This document shows, piece by piece, positions 1 through 8,075 of a stretch of DNA of 64,000 nt. The notes beneath the pieces are model-generated. The model was not told where the DNA came from and ran no database searches. It saw nothing but the letters and a program-made list of their open reading frames with translations. This DNA comes from Aliirhizobium wenxiniae. Its GTDB lineage: Bacteria; Pseudomonadota; Alphaproteobacteria; Rhizobiales; Rhizobiaceae. A program made the position numbers and the translations under genes. Each line of letters begins with the position of its first letter. Within the stretch, counting starts at the first letter, position 1. The stretch is taken from the NCBI RefSeq assembly GCF_014201355.1, contig NZ_JACHEG010000003.1, forward strand, positions 186,001-250,000. The letters are read 5' to 3'.

Positions 1-111
1 ACCATCCGAACCGTGCCTGCTCTCCTTAACAAAACCGAGCCCTGGAAGGACTATGATCAATCCAAGCGCTTGCTTGCACAGGCGATGAAACGGCTCGACG
101 GGAAAACCTGA
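1..111 (+). CDS. ligD: ATP-dependent DNA ligase LigD, C-terminal end (partial)
   Basis: The reading frame is open from the first base and ends in TGA at 109-111, giving the last 36 residues of a protein that begins outside the window. The fragment opens with TIRTVP followed by a Glu-Pro-Trp segment, which resembles the end of the LigD polymerase/primase domain, where a TIRxxP stretch precedes a DPWA-like motif. The gene is convergent with two ku genes, leaving only 4 bases between the stop codons, and LigD and Ku form the two-component bacterial non-homologous end-joining system. The call depends on this short tail plus the context. Confidence 0.7.
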   Translation, partial: TIRTVPALLNKTEPWKDYDQSKRLLAQAMKRLDGKT

Positions 112-115
112 TCAG

Positions 116-931
116 TTACTTCGTCTTGGACCGGCGATTGTCTGCTTCGACTGACTTGCGAAGAGCGTCCATGATGTTAATGACATTACTCGGCTTTTCA
201 ACTTCCTCAGGCTCGGAGGTTTTTGTGGCCGTTGGCTTTCGGCGTTTCTTTTTCGATTTTATGATGTCGAGAAGGTTATCCTGGACGGGGTCCGAGACCA
301 TCGCTGCGTCCCAGTGTCGGGTCTGCTTCTTTATCAGCTTGCGGACGAGCGGCAGCGCTTCCTTTTCCGGCTTTGCTTTGCTCAAGCCATCGAAATAGTC
401 TTTTGTCTCGCGCACCTCATCGCCATAGCGAAGCGTCCACAGGACGATGCCTTTGCCTCGTGGCTCAAGCATCACGGCCCGCTCGCGGCGCCCGAGGACG
501 AGCCGGGAAATTCCAACCATTTTCTGGCTATCCATGGCAGCACGGATGACGGCGAACGCTTCTACGCTCACTTTGTCGTTTGGCGTCAGATAATAGGGCT
601 TGTCGAGCCAGATCCAGTCGATCTCTTCGCGGGGCGTAAAGGTGGAGATGTCGATCGTCTTCGTGCTTTCCAGCGCGACATGCTCGAGATCGTCGTCTTC
701 CAGTATGACATAATCGTCTTCCGCCCGCTGGTAGCCCTTCACCTCATCCTGCTCGCGAACTGTCTTTCCGGTGACCGAGTCGACGTATTGGCTCAGAACC
801 CGATTGTTTGTCTTACGGTTCAGCGTATGGAACTTGATCTTCTCGCTATCGGAGGTCGCAGGGGTCATTTCGACCGAGCAGGTAACGAGCGACAGTTTGA
901 GGTAGCCTTTCCAGTAGGGACGCAGTGGCAT
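116..931 (-). CDS. ku: Ku family protein (non-homologous end joining), copy 1
   Basis: 271 residues. Bacterial Ku homodimers ring DNA double-strand ends and recruit LigD. The protein starts with the typical WKGYLKLSLVTCSV strand, then a LNRKTNNRV segment and a VKGYQ element, all hallmarks of the Ku core beta-barrel. The C-terminus is Lys/Arg-rich (SKKKRRK), like the basic tails that contact DNA. It lies 14 bases downstream of a second ku gene on the same strand and convergent with ligD. Rhizobia often carry several ku genes and tandem pairs may form heterodimers; whether this copy works alone is not visible. Confidence 0.95.
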   Translation of the reverse strand: MPLRPYWKGYLKLSLVTCSVEMTPATSDSEKIKFHTLNRKTNNRVLSQYVDSVTGKTVREQDEVKGYQRAEDDYVILEDDDLEHVALESTKTIDISTFTPREEIDWIWLDKPYYLTPNDKVSVEAFAVIRAAMDSQKMVGISRLVLGRRERAVMLEPRGKGIVLWTLRYGDEVRETKDYFDGLSKAKPEKEALPLVRKLIKKQTRHWDAAMVSDPVQDNLLDIIKSKKKRRKPTATKTSEPEEVEKPSNVINIMDALRKSVEADNRRSKTK

Positions 932-945
932 CGTGGTTTGGCTCC

Positions 946-1830
946 CTATCCGGCTTTGCGACGAGACGATCCGGCGGACTTGGACTTACCGCTGTTTGCC
1001 GCCGTCTTCCGCGTGGTGTTTGAGTTGGCGGATTTCCGGTTGGTCGACTTTTTCTGGGCCGCGCCGGCACTGTCCCTCAATGCCTGGAGGAGATCGCTCG
1101 GCTTCGATGCCTTCGGCGCCGCAATTTTCTTGAACGGCTTGCCTTCGACCTTCGCCTTCACCAATTCGGCAAGAGCCTCCTCATAACGGTCGTCAAACTT
1201 CGACGGGTCGTAGGCGCCCTTCTTCGTGCCTATGATATGCGAGGCCAGATCGAGCATTTCCTTGTCGATCTTGATGTTAGCCATATCATCGAAGGCCACG
1301 TCTGCCGGTCGCACCTCGTAATCGAAATTCAATGTGGTGCCGATCAGACCATCGCCATGGGGGCGGATCAGCAACGTTCGAAGCCGGCGGAACAGCACGG
1401 TGCTGGCAACGGCCGCGACCTGGGCCTCCTTCATTCCGTCGCGCAGCAGAGCAAAGGCATCTTCGCCTGTTTCCTGTGGCGCCAGATAATAGGGCTTATC
1501 GAAATAGACGTCATCGATCTCATCGCAAGGAATGAACGCCGTGATTGCCAAGGTCTTATCGCTGTCGGGAACCGCCGAGGCGATCTCGTCCGGCTCCAGC
1601 ACGACATAGCGTCCATTGCTGGTCTCGTAACCCTTCACCTGCGCGTCGTGTTCGACGACGTCGCCGGACACGCTGTCGACGAACTCGCGCCGGACACGAT
1701 TGCCGGTCTTGCGGTTGAGGATGTTGAAGCTGATCCGTTCCGAGGATGAGGTGGCTGTGAATAGGGCCACAGGGCAGGTGACTTCGCCGAACCTGATGTG
1801 ACCCTTCCAGTTGGCGCGTGGCAATGCCAT
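946..1830 (-). CDS. ku: Ku family protein (non-homologous end joining), copy 2
   Basis: 294 residues and first gene of the ku pair. It has the same core as its neighbour (WKGHIRFGEVTCPV at the start, LNRKTGNRVRREFVDS, VKGYE) but is clearly divergent, so the pair is an old duplication. The last ~40 residues are a low-complexity Ser/Asn/Lys/Arg tail, probably a flexible DNA-binding extension. A GGAAC-N17-GTT element 33 bases upstream of the ATG suggests control by an EcfG/RpoE2-type stress sigma factor. In Sinorhizobium meliloti a comparable tandem ku pair is known to be stress-induced. Confidence 0.95.
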   Translation of the reverse strand: MALPRANWKGHIRFGEVTCPVALFTATSSSERISFNILNRKTGNRVRREFVDSVSGDVVEHDAQVKGYETSNGRYVVLEPDEIASAVPDSDKTLAITAFIPCDEIDDVYFDKPYYLAPQETGEDAFALLRDGMKEAQVAAVASTVLFRRLRTLLIRPHGDGLIGTTLNFDYEVRPADVAFDDMANIKIDKEMLDLASHIIGTKKGAYDPSKFDDRYEEALAELVKAKVEGKPFKKIAAPKASKPSDLLQALRDSAGAAQKKSTNRKSANSNTTRKTAANSGKSKSAGSSRRKAG

Positions 1831-1862
1831 CTTCCGATATCTCCGATACAGCTTTGTCCATC

Positions 1863-1887
1863 AACAGGATAGGCGCTGAATCGTTCC
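1863..1887 (-). promoter_or_regulatory. Candidate EcfG/RpoE2-type general stress promoter
   Basis: Read on the minus strand there is GGAAC at 1887-1883, 17 bases, then GTT at 1865-1863, 33 bases before the ku ATG at 1830. This matches the alphaproteobacterial EcfG consensus GGAAC-N18/19-TT. The motif is short enough to occur by chance, but it is intergenic, correctly oriented and correctly spaced. Confidence 0.55.
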
Positions 1888-1966
1888 GGCTACGGTGTCG
1901 TTTTGGGCAACGGCCCGGCGTTAACATGAACAGAGCGTCGGGTCGTAGGTCCGTGCCTACGCCGTT

Positions 1967-2623
1967 TCAGACGAGCGGTCTTCTTTCAGGGGCGGACGGG
2001 CTTAAGAGCCGCAAGACTTTCTTAAGCGATGCTGACCAAACCGCATAACCCGCCGCATTCATGTGGACCAGATCGGGCAGATAGTATCGGAACATCGGCA
2101 AGCCGTTCTCGCCGATCAGGCCGGTACCGACCTCAATCCACGAGGTGTCATCCCGGCCGTCGCACCAGTCGCTTGCCAGCCGGTTGAACAGATTGAACTC
2201 GTGCCGGTAGATCCAGCGTGCCGGGCTATGCTTGATCGATAGCACAAAAACCTCCGACTGTGGCATGACGCGCGAAATCCGCTCTCTCAGATCCTTCAGA
2301 TGGGCAAGCGTCGTATGCGCAGTGAGGCCATCACTGGCAATATCATTTTCACCAAAATAGAGCGCTATCCCGCTTGGCCTCAGCGGTGTCAAAAGCTGAT
2401 CCATGTAGTGGATGCCTGAAAGAAATGTACCTCCTCCGAAACCCAGATTGACGACGTCCAGCGAGGCTAGATCTTCGGTAATGGAACTCCAGATGCGGAA
2501 TGAGGACGAGCCATAAAAGGCGATGGGATTTGCGGGAAGGCCGACACGCTCAAGTCGTGCCAGGACCGTAATGATATCGTTTTCGTGACGGGCTGTGCCG
2601 ATACTGGCTGGAAAATCGTACAT
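1967..2623 (-). CDS. SGNH/GDSL-type hydrolase
   Basis: 218 residues. The SGNH blocks are visible: GSSSFRIW near residue 40 carries the nucleophilic Ser, GFGGGT is the Gly block, GEND(I) near residue 97 is the Asn block, and DLVHMNAAGY near residue 190 holds the Asp-x-x-His pair. Members are esterases that often deacylate sugars. There is no signal peptide, so it is probably cytoplasmic. The start has a GAGGATAG ribosome site. It follows dgoK on the same strand by 53 bases, suggesting that it removes acyl groups from the sugar or sugar acid degraded by this block. The exact substrate is unknown. Confidence 0.75.
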   Translation of the reverse strand: MYDFPASIGTARHENDIITVLARLERVGLPANPIAFYGSSSFRIWSSITEDLASLDVVNLGFGGGTFLSGIHYMDQLLTPLRPSGIALYFGENDIASDGLTAHTTLAHLKDLRERISRVMPQSEVFVLSIKHSPARWIYRHEFNLFNRLASDWCDGRDDTSWIEVGTGLIGENGLPMFRYYLPDLVHMNAAGYAVWSASLKKVLRLLSPSAPERRPLV

Positions 2624-2676
2624 ATCTATCCTCGGACATATGCTTGAAAGAATCTCGCTGGCGAGTTGCTTCCGGT

Positions 2677-3588
2677 CTATAAAAGCGAGCGACGCATTAC
2701 ATCGAGCGCGCCACGGATCATGACGTCGTCGGCACCCAGGTTGATCTTGAGGTCGAATACAGTCGCGGCAATCTTGTAGAGGTCGTTCAAGCCGTCATTT
2801 CCGACAATGGTGGCCTCGTCACCTTCCGAATACCAGCCATCCTCGCGCGCCTGTCTGAATTCCTGGCCGATCAGTAGGCCGTGGACATAGGACCTCAACT
2901 GATCCGTCGTAAGCCTTCCCGCCAGTCCGCCGGTCCGTGCAGAAAACAGCAGTGAGAGCATTGCCGCGGAGCTCTTCGCTTCTTCAAGGCCCCGGCGATA
3001 GGCTTCCGGATCATCGACCGGTGGCTGCGTTGCGCCGCGGGCGATGAAGGAATTGTTCAGGAGCAGCGCAAAGATTTCTCCGGTCACAAAGGTTTGAAAG
3101 CTGTCTATACGGCCGGTTTTCACCTTGGCCCATTTGCTGTGGGTTCCAGGGATTATGATTGTTGCGTCATCAGCCAGCCCGTGGCCGGCGACCTGGATTT
3201 CCTCACCGCGCATGACGTCGGGGAAGGGCCTGCGTGAAGGATCCGTCAGGCCCGGCAGAAACACCAGATCAGATCCGTTCGGCAAGGATTTACGCAAGCT
3301 GCCTGCAGCAAGCTCAGCCGGACCTGCAGGGCAGGCGACATAGGGAACTTCGATCCAGCCGTTGCGGCTGGTGATCATGCCGAGCGCGGCAATGGGCAAG
3401 GCTCCGTGGGTGGACAACCATGGCGCAAGCGCCGTCATCAACACCTCTTCGTGGTCGCCCTTGTTGAGGCTCGATATGCCTTGTGGCGTCTCGATGATCT
3501 CCTTCCCATTGCCGCTTTGGTCGACCAGCGTTGCCCGCAAGGACGTGGTTCCCCAGTCGACGATGATTGCCGCTGTTTCTGCTGCCAT
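2677..3588 (-). CDS. dgoK: 2-dehydro-3-deoxygalactonokinase
   Basis: 303 residues, normal for the DgoK family. It phosphorylates 2-keto-3-deoxy-D-galactonate with ATP in the De Ley-Doudoroff route. The N-terminus IIVDWGTTSLRATLVD is the phosphate-1 motif of the sugar-kinase/hsp70/actin fold, and IPGTHSKWAKV near residue 145 is the family hallmark. The ATG has a GGAGG site. It diverges from the DHDPS-like gene over a 115-base region. No typical KDPGal aldolase (dgoA) lies nearby, so the phosphorylated product must be cleaved by another enzyme, possibly encoded elsewhere. Confidence 0.9.
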   Translation of the reverse strand: MAAETAAIIVDWGTTSLRATLVDQSGNGKEIIETPQGISSLNKGDHEEVLMTALAPWLSTHGALPIAALGMITSRNGWIEVPYVACPAGPAELAAGSLRKSLPNGSDLVFLPGLTDPSRRPFPDVMRGEEIQVAGHGLADDATIIIPGTHSKWAKVKTGRIDSFQTFVTGEIFALLLNNSFIARGATQPPVDDPEAYRRGLEEAKSSAAMLSLLFSARTGGLAGRLTTDQLRSYVHGLLIGQEFRQAREDGWYSEGDEATIVGNDGLNDLYKIAATVFDLKINLGADDVMIRGALDVMRRSLL

Positions 3589-3667
3589 CGTGAGCCTCCT
3601 CCGCTCATTTCATCTGGGGGCTTGTCATAGGGCGCAAGCATATGTAGTGTCAATTAGTGAATTCATT

Positions 3668-3684
3668 GTTTCACATTGTGATAC
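3668..3684. promoter_or_regulatory. Candidate IclR-type operator between dgoK and the lyase gene
   Basis: GTTTCACA-T-TGTGATAC is an inverted repeat with 8-base arms and one mismatch around a single central base. It lies 19 bases upstream of the lyase ATG in the divergent promoter region. IclR-family regulators such as KdgR bind boxes rich in GTTTCA/TGAAAC, and an IclR-SMP30 fusion is encoded in the same operon, so it is the natural candidate ligand. Binding is inference. Confidence 0.4.
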
Positions 3685-3703
3685 TTCATTGGGAGGCGAA
3701 GAA

Positions 3704-4612
3704 ATGGCAACTGGTCTGAAGGGCATCTTGCCTGTCTTGCCGACGCCTTTTTTGGCGAATGGCGGTGTTGATGAGGCGGGAATGTCGCGACTGGTGCAGT
3801 TCGCTCTCGATCAGGGTGTGGATGGTGTCGTGTTCCCAGGTTTCGCCAGCGAGGTGGAAAATCTCACGGCAGAAGAGCGTGCCAGGCTTTTGAAGATCGT
3901 CGTTGCCAGCGTGGCGGGCCGGGTACCCGTGGTTGCCGGCGCAAGTGCTGCAGATTGGCGCGACGTGGTGGAGCATGGCCGGATCGCAGCAGGCCTCGGC
4001 ATTCGCCATCTGATGGTGCAGCCGCCGAAATCGGTAGGCACCGATGCAGCGGCTCTTATCGATTTTCTTGGCAAAGTGGTCGAGGCGCTGCCCGAGGTGG
4101 AGATCATCCTCCAGAATGCGCCGGCCCCTCGCGGTTCAGATCTGTCGCCGCAGGCGATCGTCGAGATCATCCGTGCCTTGCCACGTGTTTCCTATGTGAA
4201 AGAAGAGACGCTGCCGGCAGGGCCTGCCATCAGCCACATCATCGCCCATGCGCCGGAAAGCCTGAAGGGCGTCATCGGTGGCGGTGGGGCGCGTTATATT
4301 CTCGACGAATATGCGCGCGGCGCGACTGCGGCTATGCCGGCCTTGGAGATTGCCGGCGAACATGTGGCGATTGACCGGGCGCTGGGCGCCGGCAGACGCG
4401 ATGAGGCCCGACGGATTTATGTGCGCACCCTGCCGCTACTTGTTCTGCAGGCGGTCTATCGCATGCGGCTGACCAAACATGTTTTGGCCCGTCGTGGCAT
4501 CATCGATGGCGTTAGCGTCCGTGCGCCTACGCCGGACCTCGATGCGGCGGCCATTGCTGACATTGATGCAAACCTGGTTGAACTCGGCCTTCTGGCTTCG
4601 GAGGCTGCATGA
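3704..4612 (+). CDS. DapA/DHDPS-family aldolase or dehydratase of sugar-acid catabolism
   Basis: 302 residues. The start is the ATG at 3704, which has GGGAGGCG 6 bases upstream; the frame is open further upstream but lacks a ribosome site there. The fold is the class I (beta/alpha)8 barrel of the DHDPS/KdgD/YagE family, with the Schiff-base Lys in SYVKEET at residue 166. The usual catalytic Tyr of the YNxP motif is replaced: the segment reads LQNAP, with Gln at 137. The GTTGE motif is also altered, to GFASE. Family members cleave or dehydrate 2-keto-3-deoxy sugar acids, which fits the adjacent dgoK and enolase-type genes. The substrate cannot be assigned. Its stop overlaps the next start (ATGA). 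Confidence 0.8.
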   Translation: MATGLKGILPVLPTPFLANGGVDEAGMSRLVQFALDQGVDGVVFPGFASEVENLTAEERARLLKIVVASVAGRVPVVAGASAADWRDVVEHGRIAAGLGIRHLMVQPPKSVGTDAAALIDFLGKVVEALPEVEIILQNAPAPRGSDLSPQAIVEIIRALPRVSYVKEETLPAGPAISHIIAHAPESLKGVIGGGGARYILDEYARGATAAMPALEIAGEHVAIDRALGAGRRDEARRIYVRTLPLLVLQAVYRMRLTKHVLARRGIIDGVSVRAPTPDLDAAAIADIDANLVELGLLASEAA

Positions 4613-5775
4613 ACAGCCCCGTCGCAACCATCGAGGTTTTTACCCTCACCCAGTCACGTAAAGTTCCGTATCTCGGCGCATTGCGGGAAGGAGAGGTGGT
4701 TAATCCAAACGGCTATATAGTCCGCAAGGGTAACCGCACGGTCTATCCCACCTTCGACCGCAGTGTTCTCGTCCGTATGACCACGCAAGCTGGAACGGTT
4801 GGCTGGGGTGAAACCTATGGCATCGTCGCACCCGGGGCGGTTGCCGCTCTGATCAACGATCTTCTTGCCGGCTTCGTTATCGGTCGCGACGCGTCGGATC
4901 CATCCTCTATCTACGACGATCTCTACGACATGATGCGGGTGCGCGGTTATACCGGCGGCTTCTACGTTGATGCGCTGGCGGCCCTCGATATCGCCCTCTG
5001 GGATATTGCCGGCCAGGAAGCGGGAAAATCCGTTCGCGATCTGCTCGGCGGGGGCGTCGACAGCTTTCCGGCCTATGTCTCCGGTCTGCCGGAGAAGACT
5101 CTCCAGGCTCGCGGAGAACTGGCAAGATACTGGCAGGATCAGGGGTTCAATGCCTTCAAATTCGCAACGCCTGTGGCAGATGACGGCCCGGCGGCAGAGA
5201 TGGAAAACCTGCGAAAGGTTCTCGGACCCGAGGCGAAGATTGCTGCAGATATGCATTGGAACCAGACGCCGGAACGGGCGCTTGAACTGATTGCCGAGAT
5301 GGCGCCGTTCGATCCCTGGTTTGCCGAGGCACCGGTCTGGACAGAAGATATCGCCGGGCTCGAACAAGTCTCAAAGGGCACCGATATCCCTATCGCTGTC
5401 GGCGAAGAATGGCGTACCCATTGGGACATGCGCGCCCGTATCGAGCGTTGCCGCATTGCTATCGTGCAGCCGGAAATGGGCCATAAGGGCATTACCAATT
5501 TCATCCGCATCGGTGGGCTTGCCGCCGAACACGATATCGACGTGATCCCACATGCCACGGTCGGTGCCGGTATATTTCTAGCCGCGAGTCTGCAGGCATC
5601 ATCGACACTGCCAACGCTCAAGGGGCACGAATTCCAGCATTCGATCTTTGAGCCGAACCGTCGCCTTCTTTCCGGCGACATTGATTGCCGCGAAGGTCTC
5701 TATCATCTGCCATCCGGGACAGGGCTCGGGGTGAAGCCGTCGGAGGCGGCGCTCGGTCTGCTTGAACGTATCTGA
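4609..5775 (+). CDS. Enolase-superfamily sugar-acid dehydratase/cycloisomerase (mandelate racemase/muconate lactonizing type)
   Basis: 388 residues, full length for the superfamily. The capping domain spans about 1-130 and the barrel 140-375. Metal ligands are readable as Asp214 (AADMHW), Glu240 (FAEAPVW) and Glu266 (AVGEEW), with the catalytic His315 in IPHATVGAG. At the end of the second barrel strand the usual Lys-x-Lys is Lys184-Phe-Ala, so the second Lys is missing. Such enzymes make 2-keto-3-deoxy acids from aldonates or aldarolactones. Galactarolactone cycloisomerase and anhydrogalactonate cycloisomerase are alternatives I cannot separate. It is translationally coupled to the lyase gene. 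Confidence 0.85.
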   Translation: MNSPVATIEVFTLTQSRKVPYLGALREGEVVNPNGYIVRKGNRTVYPTFDRSVLVRMTTQAGTVGWGETYGIVAPGAVAALINDLLAGFVIGRDASDPSSIYDDLYDMMRVRGYTGGFYVDALAALDIALWDIAGQEAGKSVRDLLGGGVDSFPAYVSGLPEKTLQARGELARYWQDQGFNAFKFATPVADDGPAAEMENLRKVLGPEAKIAADMHWNQTPERALELIAEMAPFDPWFAEAPVWTEDIAGLEQVSKGTDIPIAVGEEWRTHWDMRARIERCRIAIVQPEMGHKGITNFIRIGGLAAEHDIDVIPHATVGAGIFLAASLQASSTLPTLKGHEFQHSIFEPNRRLLSGDIDCREGLYHLPSGTGLGVKPSEAALGLLERI

Positions 5776-5799
5776 ATTGGTTCTTTGGAGGAGGAAGCC

Positions 5800-7071
5800 A
5801 TGAACAAGAGAGTGAAAAGACTGGCGCTCGGCGCCGCGACTGCAGCCGTGATGACGATGGGTGGCTTTGCTCCGGCAATGGCCGATACGGTATTGAAATT
5901 CATTTCCTGGCAGACCGACGATGCCGGAACCGGTGAATGGTGGCATTCGGCGATTGCAGAGTTCGAGAAACAGCACCCCGGCGTGAAGATCGAGTTCACC
6001 AAGGCGGAGCGCAGCTCATACGCGGATACGATGACGACGCTGTTTGCCGCCAACCAGCCGCCGCAGATCGTTCATCTCGCCTCGTTCGAATTCCAGATGT
6101 TCGCAGACAGCGGCTGGCTGGAGCCACTCGACCCTTGGCTGAAGAAAGACGGCATCGACATGACTGGCTGGGCCGGCCAGAAGACGTGCGAATGGAACGG
6201 CGAAACCGTCTGCATCATGACGAACTACTTCGGTTTCGTTATGGCCTATAACAAAAAGATCCTGGGTGAAGCCGGTATTGCCGTGCCGAAGACCTATGAC
6301 GAATTCCTGGCAGCGGCAAAGGCCACCACCAAGGATCTCAACGGCGACGGCATCATCGACCAGTTCGGCACGGGCCATGAGACCAAGGGTGGTCCGGGGC
6401 AGTATCTGACCGAGATGCTGAACTACATCATCGACGCGGGCGCCTATTGGACCGATAAGGAAGGCAATATCACCATCGATACGCCTGAAATGGTCGAGGG
6501 CCTGACGCGCTGGAAGACAGTCATGAAGAGCGGAGTCAGCCCGGTCGACATGAGCGCCAGCGACGTGCGCAAGCTATTTGCCGATGGCAAGATGGCCATG
6601 CGCCTGGACGGACCGTGGCTTTACGGCACAACTGAAAAGGGCTCGGCCAAGAGCGATATAGTCTATGTCGCGCCGCCGCTGACGCCACCGCTTGGTGGAT
6701 CGTCGAATGTGCTGGCCATGCCGTCCGATATTCCCGACGACCAGAAGCAGCTTGTCTGGGATTTCATCAAGCTGACGATGACGCCGGAATTCCAGCGCAG
6801 CTATGCGACGATGGGCGGAAACACGCCGCCAAGCCCGAAGGCCGATGTCTCCGGCGTGGAGAAGACCATTCCCCATTTCCCGGTGCTGCTCGCGACAATG
6901 AAGGCTGCATCCGAGAAGGGGATCGACCGCGTGCCGACCGGCCTGGAGCTTTATTACAACGAGTTCAGCAAGATGATCATGGAGGAGAGCCAGCGGATGA
7001 TTATCCAGGATCTCGATCCGGCGGCGGTAGCCAAGACCATGCAGGCCAAGGCCGAAACCATCAAGGGCTGA
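5800..7071 (+). CDS. ABC transporter, sugar-type periplasmic solute-binding protein
   Basis: 423 residues. The ATG at 5800 is preferred because GGAGGAGG precedes it. A Sec signal peptide is clear: MNKRVKR, a hydrophobic stretch, then Ala-Met-Ala-Asp near residue 28. The mature protein begins TVLKFISWQ and matches the family 1 (MalE-type) binding proteins, with an EF-hand-like Ca site DLNGDGIIDQFG near residue 188 as seen in some oligosaccharide binders. It is followed by two permeases and an ATPase in the same operon. The ligand is probably the sugar or uronate degraded by the neighbouring enzymes. Confidence 0.9.
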   Translation: MNKRVKRLALGAATAAVMTMGGFAPAMADTVLKFISWQTDDAGTGEWWHSAIAEFEKQHPGVKIEFTKAERSSYADTMTTLFAANQPPQIVHLASFEFQMFADSGWLEPLDPWLKKDGIDMTGWAGQKTCEWNGETVCIMTNYFGFVMAYNKKILGEAGIAVPKTYDEFLAAAKATTKDLNGDGIIDQFGTGHETKGGPGQYLTEMLNYIIDAGAYWTDKEGNITIDTPEMVEGLTRWKTVMKSGVSPVDMSASDVRKLFADGKMAMRLDGPWLYGTTEKGSAKSDIVYVAPPLTPPLGGSSNVLAMPSDIPDDQKQLVWDFIKLTMTPEFQRSYATMGGNTPPSPKADVSGVEKTIPHFPVLLATMKAASEKGIDRVPTGLELYYNEFSKMIMEESQRMIIQDLDPAAVAKTMQAKAETIKG

Positions 7072-7081
7072 CCCGCTGTCA

Positions 7082-7110
7082 GCCCATGACCCGCCTTGCG
7101 GGCCATGGGC
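7082..7110 (+). promoter_or_regulatory. Intercistronic stem-loop after the binding-protein gene
   Basis: GCCCATG (7082-7088) pairs with CATGGGC (7104-7110) around an inner CCGC-CTT-GCGG stem. It lies 11 bases after the stop of the solute-binding protein gene and before the permease ribosome site. There is no T-run, so it is more likely an mRNA-stabilising or processing element that keeps binding protein in excess over permease than a terminator. Confidence 0.6.
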
Positions 7111-7138
7111 AACTCAAAGCATTCGGAGGAGACCATCC

Positions 7139-8065
7139 ATGACCGACACCGTTCAGGCGGGGCGGCGCAAGTTCTTTGACCTTGCCCGTCCCAGCCGGCA
7201 GCATCTTCTCGGCTATATCCTGATCGCTCCGGCGGTGCTGATGGTCGCCGCCATCATCGTCTGGCCGCTGATCCTGGCGATCGACCTGTCCTTTCAGCAG
7301 GTCAAGATCCCGAGGCTTGGCGGCGCCAGCCGACCGTTCTCGGTAAGCAACTATGTCTGGCTGTTCTCCTCACAGGAGTTCTGGCTGGCCTGCTGGGTGA
7401 CGCTCAAGCTCGTGATCGTCGTGACTGCTGGTAGTGTTGGGGTCGGCTTGAGCACGGCGCTTCTCGTCAACAACCGTTTCGAAGGCCGCACCGTTGCCCG
7501 GCTCGGCATGGCGCTGCCCTGGGCTGTGCCGGAAATCATCGCGGTCGTCATCTTTGCCTGGATGTTCGACACGTCGTTTGGTCTGTTCGGCTGGCTGGCG
7601 ATAAAGCTTGGCTTCGCCGACCAGATGATCCCTTGGGTCAGCAGTTCGACAGCGGCTTTCTGGGCCGTTGCGATCACCATGGTGTGGAAGGGGTTTCCTT
7701 TCGTCTCGATCATGTGCCTTGCGGGCCTGCAGTCGATCCCATCCGATTATTACGCCGCCGCCAAGGTGGATGGTGCAAGCAGCTTTCAGCGGTTTCGCTG
7801 GATTACCATGCCGCTTCTGATGCCGGTTCTGGGCGTCACGCTGGTTCTTACGCTGCTCTGGGTATTCCGGGACTTCTCCATCATCAAGGTGCTGACCGGC
7901 GGCGGCCCTCTGCGGTCGACGCAGACACTGTCGATCATGACCTATGATCAGGCCTTCCAATATCACAATTTTGGCCGTGCAGCCGCTGTCGGTGTGCTGA
8001 CGTTGGTTATCTGCATCATCGCCAGCCTGCTGATGCTCGGTCGACGTTCGAAATCTATCTATTGA
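7139..8065 (+). CDS. ABC transporter permease, MalF-type (sugar)
   Basis: 308 residues, inner membrane. About six hydrophobic segments are visible, starting around residues 27-50. The cytoplasmic EAA loop, DYYAAAKVDGASSFQRF near residue 202, is the ATPase contact of this permease family. GGAGGA precedes the ATG. It pairs with the MalG-type permease that starts 11 bases after its stop, so the two form the heterodimeric channel. Confidence 0.93.
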   Translation: MTDTVQAGRRKFFDLARPSRQHLLGYILIAPAVLMVAAIIVWPLILAIDLSFQQVKIPRLGGASRPFSVSNYVWLFSSQEFWLACWVTLKLVIVVTAGSVGVGLSTALLVNNRFEGRTVARLGMALPWAVPEIIAVVIFAWMFDTSFGLFGWLAIKLGFADQMIPWVSSSTAAFWAVAITMVWKGFPFVSIMCLAGLQSIPSDYYAAAKVDGASSFQRFRWITMPLLMPVLGVTLVLTLLWVFRDFSIIKVLTGGGPLRSTQTLSIMTYDQAFQYHNFGRAAAVGVLTLVICIIASLLMLGRRSKSIY

Positions 8066-8075
8066 GGAGGCCTTG

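Noticed and set aside
314..1186. 290-codon open frame on the plus strand across both ku genes
   Set aside because: It is antisense to two unmistakable Ku genes, has no ribosome site or known motif, and reflects high GC.
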